Below, in pieces: positions 5,370 to 8,954 of a stretch of DNA of 8,954 nucleotides. Source of the DNA: CAYMST01 sp964393115 (GTDB taxonomy: Bacteria > Bacteroidota > Bacteroidia > Cytophagales > Cyclobacteriaceae); the NCBI GenBank assembly GCA_964393115.1, contig CAYMST010000201.1, forward strand, positions 1-8,954. Direction: 5' to 3'. Within the stretch, counting starts at the first letter, position 1, and the number at the start of each line of letters is the position of its first letter. The notes beneath the pieces are model-generated. The model was not told the origin of the DNA, did not search any database, and saw only the letters and a list, made by a program, of their open reading frames with translations. The translations under genes were made by a program, and so were the position numbers.

Positions 5370-6881
5370 TTGAAATCATCAAATAGAATCGGTTTATCGA
5401 ACGTGATGGTTATCAAATTGATAACCGCCTTTTTTGTCCTCATGGTTGTTGCTGGTAGTGGCTATGTGCTCACCACCGCTTACTTGTCCAACCGGTATTT
5501 TGAAGAGTCCCTGCAGAAGTTGCACAGCAACTTAGCGAATCACTTGATTGAGGAGAAGTTTGGTGATACTCCAGAAAAGAGCCCGTATTTGGATGATGGT
5601 AGCCCAAACAAAGCCTTTTTTGGTGACTTGATGCATGACATGATGGCGGTAAACAGAGGAATTGAAGTATACCTGTTGGATGAAAAGGGTAAAGTTGACT
5701 ACTCGGTGGTACTCGATCATTCTAGGCCTGCTACACAGATCCCCTCTGTGGATCTTGGACCGGTGAAGGAGTTTATTACCGGAAGGGGTTCGAATTACAT
5801 TCTTGGGGATAGCCCTAGAGATCCAGATCAACAGAAGGTCTTTTCCGCAGCTGCCTTTGAGTCAAATGGAAAAAAAGGGTTTATTTATATCGTACTAACA
5901 GGAAGAGTATTTGATGAAGTAAATGGTTCTTTGCTAGAGAGTTATTTCTTTAAGACAGGAATTCGCTTTACGGCACTCACAGTCGTTTTTACCTTCATTA
6001 TTGGAATCATTCTTATTCTCTTAATCACTAGGAGCTTGAGCAAGATCGTATTCCATGTCACTCGGTTTAAGGAAGGAGATTTGGAGTCGAGGGTTCCTAA
6101 CGCTGAAAAAAATGATTTGGCAGAGCTAGCTACATCCTTCAATAGCATGGCGTCGACTATCGTCAAACATATCGATGAAGTTAAGTCTGTAGATACCTTA
6201 CGTAGAGAGCTGATCGCCAATGTTTCGCATGACCTCAGGACTCCATTAGCCATCATGCTAGGATATATCGAAACCCTTCAAATAAAGGACGAAGCACTGA
6301 CAGGAGAGGAAAGAAAAACGTATATCAATACCATAAAAGGTAGCGCTACCAAGCTTTCGCGTTTAGTTACCCAACTGTTCGAGTACTCTAAGCTAGAAGC
6401 AAAGCAAGTGGAACCACAAAAGGAACCATTCCAGATCAAAGAGCTGATTCAAGATATTCGGTATAAAAATAAAGTATTGGCTGATCATAAGAACATAGAA
6501 CTGAGCATTACTGATGAAGGAACCACACCTTTAGTCTTTGCGGACATAAGTCTAGTAGAGCGAGCGATTCAAAACTTAATAGACAATGCACTTAAATTCA
6601 CTCCTGAGGGAGGAAAAGTTGATCTTAGTGTTGCGCATGACAAAGAATTAGTATTTATCAAAATCATGGATGACGGGCCGGGAATTCCTGAGGATCAAAA
6701 GAACTTTATTTTTGAGCGATATCGCCAGGATGAAAAGAACCCACAACAGAAACAAGGAATGGGACTCGGATTAGCGATTGTGAAAAAGATCATGGAAATA
6801 CACGATAGCACCATCGAGGTAATGAACAGTCCTGCCGGCGGAACTACCTTTCAGCTAAGTCTACATGCGTATAGTGGGTAG
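5370..6881 (+). CDS. Membrane sensor histidine kinase (HAMP, HisKA, HATPase_c)
   Basis: A protein of up to 503 residues with the standard class I kinase layout. TM1 spans about 13-37, a periplasmic sensor domain about 38-195, TM2 about 197-220 and HAMP about 221-272. The dimerisation/phosphotransfer helix carries ANVSHDLRTPLA with H287. The ATP-binding domain has the N box NLIDNALKF (N402, N406), G1 DDGPGIPE (D435, G436, G438), the F box FIFERYRQ, and G2 GMGLGLAIV (463-471). All catalytic motifs are intact. The H box followed by a T-P pair (H-D-L-R-T-P) indicates both kinase and phosphatase activity. The periplasmic domain fits a PAS/Cache-like fold by length and its membrane-proximal alpha helix, but I recognise no specific sensor. 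The start is uncertain: TTG at 5370 gives the full length, while ATG at 5406 (residue 13) starts at the edge of TM1. No ribosome binding site is evident. It is co-transcribed with the upstream response regulator. Confidence 0.94.
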   Translation: MKSSNRIGLSNVMVIKLITAFFVLMVVAGSGYVLTTAYLSNRYFEESLQKLHSNLANHLIEEKFGDTPEKSPYLDDGSPNKAFFGDLMHDMMAVNRGIEVYLLDEKGKVDYSVVLDHSRPATQIPSVDLGPVKEFITGRGSNYILGDSPRDPDQQKVFSAAAFESNGKKGFIYIVLTGRVFDEVNGSLLESYFFKTGIRFTALTVVFTFIIGIILILLITRSLSKIVFHVTRFKEGDLESRVPNAEKNDLAELATSFNSMASTIVKHIDEVKSVDTLRRELIANVSHDLRTPLAIMLGYIETLQIKDEALTGEERKTYINTIKGSATKLSRLVTQLFEYSKLEAKQVEPQKEPFQIKELIQDIRYKNKVLADHKNIELSITDEGTTPLVFADISLVERAIQNLIDNALKFTPEGGKVDLSVAHDKELVFIKIMDDGPGIPEDQKNFIFERYRQDEKNPQQKQGMGLGLAIVKKIMEIHDSTIEVMNSPAGGTTFQLSLHAYSG

Positions 6882-6934
6882 CATTGCATGATACTATAAG
6901 AATTGGAGTCACTTGTGATACGCACGTATTCATT

Positions 6935-6963
6935 ATTGAAATGGAACCAATTGTTCAATTTTG
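6935..6963 (+). promoter_or_regulatory. Possible Bacteroidota-type promoter of the small membrane-protein gene
   Basis: ATTG (6935-6938) and CAATTTTG (6956-6963) are separated by 17 bases and match the Bacteroidota promoter pattern TTTG / TAnnTTTG with one mismatch in each part. Transcription would start near 6970, which would favour the ATG at 6985 over the TTG at 6961. Tentative. Confidence 0.3.
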
Positions 6964-6984
6964 CTGAATATGTGGGGGTATAAG

Positions 6985-7488
6985 ATGGCTAAATTAGGAA
7001 GGTCGGAAAAATGGTTTTCATTTGGTGGGTTGGCTTTCTTGACCCCAATATTGATCCTAGATAAGATTTATGAACCTATTGGGTTTGTGATGATGATAGG
7101 GTTTTTTATATACCCACTTTTAATGATTGCTTTCCTATTCCCAAAAGTCTTTTATCACCTAAGGATAGATTTTGGAAACCTGTTTACCAGCTTTCTGTGG
7201 CTTCTGATTGTTTTAGAAGTAAACATGCTCGCAAGCTGGATAATTGAGGAGCATTTACTTACTATTGTTTATTTCCATCTACACTTTATGAGAATTTTGC
7301 ATTTCCTATTTACCAGACAGACTCCCGCATATAGCGCTTATTGGACCTCAGTAGGTGAGTTGGATAAGCTGGCGTGTAGAAAGGTAAGTCTAGAAGATGT
7401 GGTCTTTGCCGTTTTATATGGTATGCTTCCAATAATTGGAATAGCTGTCTATTTCTGGATAAAAGAATTAGGCACCATCATCACTTAA
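6985..7488 (+). CDS. Unrecognised multi-pass membrane protein
   Basis: A 167-residue hydrophobic protein that I do not recognise. Using the ATG at 6985, membrane segments appear near 11-26, 31-57, 65-86, 90-108 and 138-160; the fourth is the least certain because it contains histidines and arginine (YFHLHFMRILHFLF). A polar loop at about 110-137 includes SVGELDKLACRK. Several aromatic and histidine residues cluster at the fourth segment (H98, H100, H106), which might bind a metal or haem, but this is only a pattern. Other possible starts are TTG at 6961 and ATG at 6970. The 6985 start has a G-rich run (TGGGGG) about six bases upstream and gives a normal N terminus (MAKLGRSEKW). It follows the kinase gene by about 100 bases in the same direction, so a shared transcript is possible, but a separate promoter is also plausible. 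Confidence 0.65.
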   Translation: MAKLGRSEKWFSFGGLAFLTPILILDKIYEPIGFVMMIGFFIYPLLMIAFLFPKVFYHLRIDFGNLFTSFLWLLIVLEVNMLASWIIEEHLLTIVYFHLHFMRILHFLFTRQTPAYSAYWTSVGELDKLACRKVSLEDVVFAVLYGMLPIIGIAVYFWIKELGTIIT

Positions 7489-7699
7489 TCTATTCTATAA
7501 AATCTTTCTTAGAGCTAATATAATATCCAGTAGTACATCGATCTAACCCACTCGTTTGTGTAATTATCTTATGGATTCCATATTATTTCATATCCTTGTA
7601 GGAACTTTGAAAGGTGCCGCGTCGCTTGGTGAATCTCACACCGTTTAGCGGATAAATCGCCTAAAGAAAAGGAACTAGATTACTATAACTACTTTATTT
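7489..7699. other. Intergenic region before the esterase-like gene
   Basis: 211 bases without a gene. No T-tailed hairpin was found after the membrane-protein stop codon. The region contains a 13-base palindrome (7570-7582) and an imperfect inverted repeat TTTAGCG / CGCCTAAA (7644-7650 with 7658-7665, one bulged base) about 40 bases before the esterase start. Confidence 0.4.
7570..7582. promoter_or_regulatory. 13-base palindrome, candidate operator
   Basis: TATGGA-T-TCCATA is a perfect 6+1+6 palindrome. A TTTG at 7555-7558 and a weak TA-rich element starting at 7581 flank it with about promoter spacing, so a bound protein could block RNA polymerase. The promoter match is poor, hence the low confidence. 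Confidence 0.3.
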
Positions 7700-8752
7700 A
7701 TGAACTTTAGGTTACAAACCCAACTGGTTACCATTTTTATATTCTTATTAGTTGTTTGTGGCGAGGAGGAAATTGACGCAGCACCTCCCAAACCGGTGGC
7801 TGACTTGGAAGAGGAAAAAGATCCAGGTCCCAAAGAAGAAGTTATCGAGAAAGATAGCTTACCAGTGGTAAGATCAAATGCTAGTTTTGAGGTGATTATA
7901 GAACGAGATGTCGTTTATGCCAAAGGACTTAGTCATAATGGTCCTGTTCATACTCGCGAAGTTTTACTGAAACTGGATGTTTATACTCCAGATAACGATC
8001 GAGAAAAAAGACCTGTTTTTGTATTCTTTCATGGTGGAGCCTTTTTTGGAGGAGAAAAAGAGCAGCAGCAAATCATACACTTAGCTAATTATTATGCCTC
8101 TCGTGGGTGGGTATTTATTTCGGCAGATTATCGTTTGAGAGGAGATAATGGGACTATTCCTCAAGAGTGGTCGAATTATCCAGCTACTGAACTTCATGTT
8201 GGAAGAGGTCAATTCTTGGCGATGTACCCGGCTGTACGTGATGCAAAGGCTGCTTTACGATGGATGGTGTCCAATGCTGCGACTTATCATATTGATCCAG
8301 ATTACATAACTATTGGAGGAGGGTCGGTAGGGGCGATGATGGCTATCGCGGCAGCCGTTTCAAAACCGGAAGATTTTAGAGATGAAATAGGACTAGATGA
8401 GGATAGTACCCTCAACACCACACATATGAATCATACCTTTCAGGCTAAAACGATCATTAATTTATGGGGATCAAAAGTGATATTGGATGCGCTCGAAGGA
8501 ATTTACGGGTATCAACGGTTTAACGAAGACATCCCCCCGATGCTAACGATACATGGTATCGCAGATCTGACGGTGCCCTTTTCGGAGACTGAGGCTGTAA
8601 AAGCCATATATGAACAATATGAAGTGCCTTTAGCACATTACCCAATTCGGTGGGGCGGACATGGAGTATGGAATGCAATTGTGAATGGTAAGCATATTGA
8701 AGAGTTGTCCTATGACTTTATTGTTGAGCAGCAAGGTTTGAAAGTGGAGTGA
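7700..8752 (+). CDS. Secreted, probably lipid-anchored alpha/beta-hydrolase (carboxylesterase/BD-FAE-like)
   Basis: A 350-residue exported esterase-like protein. The N terminus is a signal peptide ending LLVVC; C20 is a likely lipoprotein cysteine, although valine rather than Gly/Ala/Ser at the preceding position is atypical. G-E-E-E and a Pro/Glu/Lys-rich linker follow (about 21-56). The alpha/beta-hydrolase domain covers about 63-347. The oxyanion-hole motif is HGGAFFGG (111-118), the nucleophile elbow GGSVG with S209, the acid D289 in HGIADLTVP, and the catalytic H321 in GGHGVW. This is a complete triad in the right order for the hormone-sensitive-lipase / carboxylesterase type B / BD-FAE group, which hydrolyses esters such as acetyl or feruloyl groups on polysaccharides, or short acyl esters. 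The sequence does not fix the substrate. The ATG at 7700 gives the signal peptide; no ribosome binding site is seen. No carbohydrate-active enzymes or SusCD genes lie within the window, so a polysaccharide role is not supported by context. Confidence 0.88.
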   Translation: MNFRLQTQLVTIFIFLLVVCGEEEIDAAPPKPVADLEEEKDPGPKEEVIEKDSLPVVRSNASFEVIIERDVVYAKGLSHNGPVHTREVLLKLDVYTPDNDREKRPVFVFFHGGAFFGGEKEQQQIIHLANYYASRGWVFISADYRLRGDNGTIPQEWSNYPATELHVGRGQFLAMYPAVRDAKAALRWMVSNAATYHIDPDYITIGGGSVGAMMAIAAAVSKPEDFRDEIGLDEDSTLNTTHMNHTFQAKTIINLWGSKVILDALEGIYGYQRFNEDIPPMLTIHGIADLTVPFSETEAVKAIYEQYEVPLAHYPIRWGGHGVWNAIVNGKHIEELSYDFIVEQQGLKVE

Positions 8753-8954
8753 ACCTACTTGTCTTGTTAAGGACAGCAGCTTATGACAACAAGTTGATGG
8801 GGTAAGTTTAAAATTTTGTAAATCAGGATGTTATGTGTCAAGAAACGGTAGGGTACTAGATGTTTTTTTGAGCCTCTTGCTGACTTTATATAGCAGCCTC
8901 ATTACATGGTTACGAAACGAAATAAACTTGTAAATACAGTTTTTTGAGAGTACT
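8753..8954. other. Non-coding right end
   Basis: 202 bases after the esterase gene with no supported reading frame on either strand. A weak inverted repeat CTTGTT (8763-8768) / AACAAG (8788-8793) lies just past the stop codon but has no T tail. A T run at about 8862-8868 has no stem before it. The promoter of a downstream gene may lie here, outside what can be judged. Confidence 0.4.

Noticed and set aside
5532..6256. Two minus-strand frames (5532-5831 and 5942-6256) inside the kinase gene
   Set aside because: Both are antisense to a kinase with intact motifs, and neither resembles a known protein.
8855..8925. Possible terminator or hairpin near the right end (GCCTC repeated, TGCT/AGCA)
   Set aside because: The stem is only four to five base pairs with a wobble, and the T run precedes it instead of following it.
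1..8954. Mobile element, CRISPR array, toxin-antitoxin or defence system
   Set aside because: No transposase, integrase, terminal repeats, target duplications, repeat-spacer array, or toxin-like or defence-type domains were found. All genes look like normal chromosomal ones.

Overview
The window looks like chromosomal DNA from a member of the Bacteroidota, probably a marine Cytophagales-like bacterium. This is inferred from moderately AT-rich DNA, mostly absent Shine-Dalgarno sequences, a lipoprotein whose lipobox cysteine is followed directly by an acidic tract (CDSDDD), and family architectures that I recognise from that phylum. I see no rRNA, tRNA, CRISPR array, transposase or phage gene. 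Eight protein-coding genes are supported, seven on the plus strand and one on the minus strand.

Left part (1-2917): an ArsR-type winged-helix regulator overlaps by 11 bases a HAD-superfamily phosphatase of the YjjG-like nucleotidase type, so the two are probably one translationally coupled unit. It ends at a good intrinsic terminator near 1372-1402. Next comes a YihY/BrkB-family inner-membrane protein with a long cytoplasmic C-terminal extension.

Middle (2918-5369): a minus-strand lipoprotein faces the membrane-protein gene head-on, and terminator-like hairpins for both strands lie in the 225-base gap. The lipoprotein consists of two diverged copies of a domain resembling the C-terminal, extracytoplasmic domain of RskA-type anti-sigma factors, without any sigma-binding or transmembrane part. 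About 600 bases of non-coding DNA rich in inverted repeats separate it from a divergently transcribed OmpR/PhoB-type response regulator.

Right part (4619-8954): the response regulator is followed 43 bases later by its likely partner, a two-TM HAMP-containing sensor histidine kinase with a periplasmic domain of about 160 residues. After these come an unrecognised multi-pass membrane protein and a secreted, probably lipid-anchored alpha/beta-hydrolase (carboxylesterase-like) with a complete Ser-Asp-His triad on an acidic linker.

The theme of the right two thirds is the cell envelope: sensing (kinase/regulator), surface or periplasmic lipoproteins, and membrane proteins. The most noteworthy items are the tandem RskA-C-like lipoprotein and the long, palindrome-rich region between it and the two-component system. 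The sequence does not prove a new multi-gene system.
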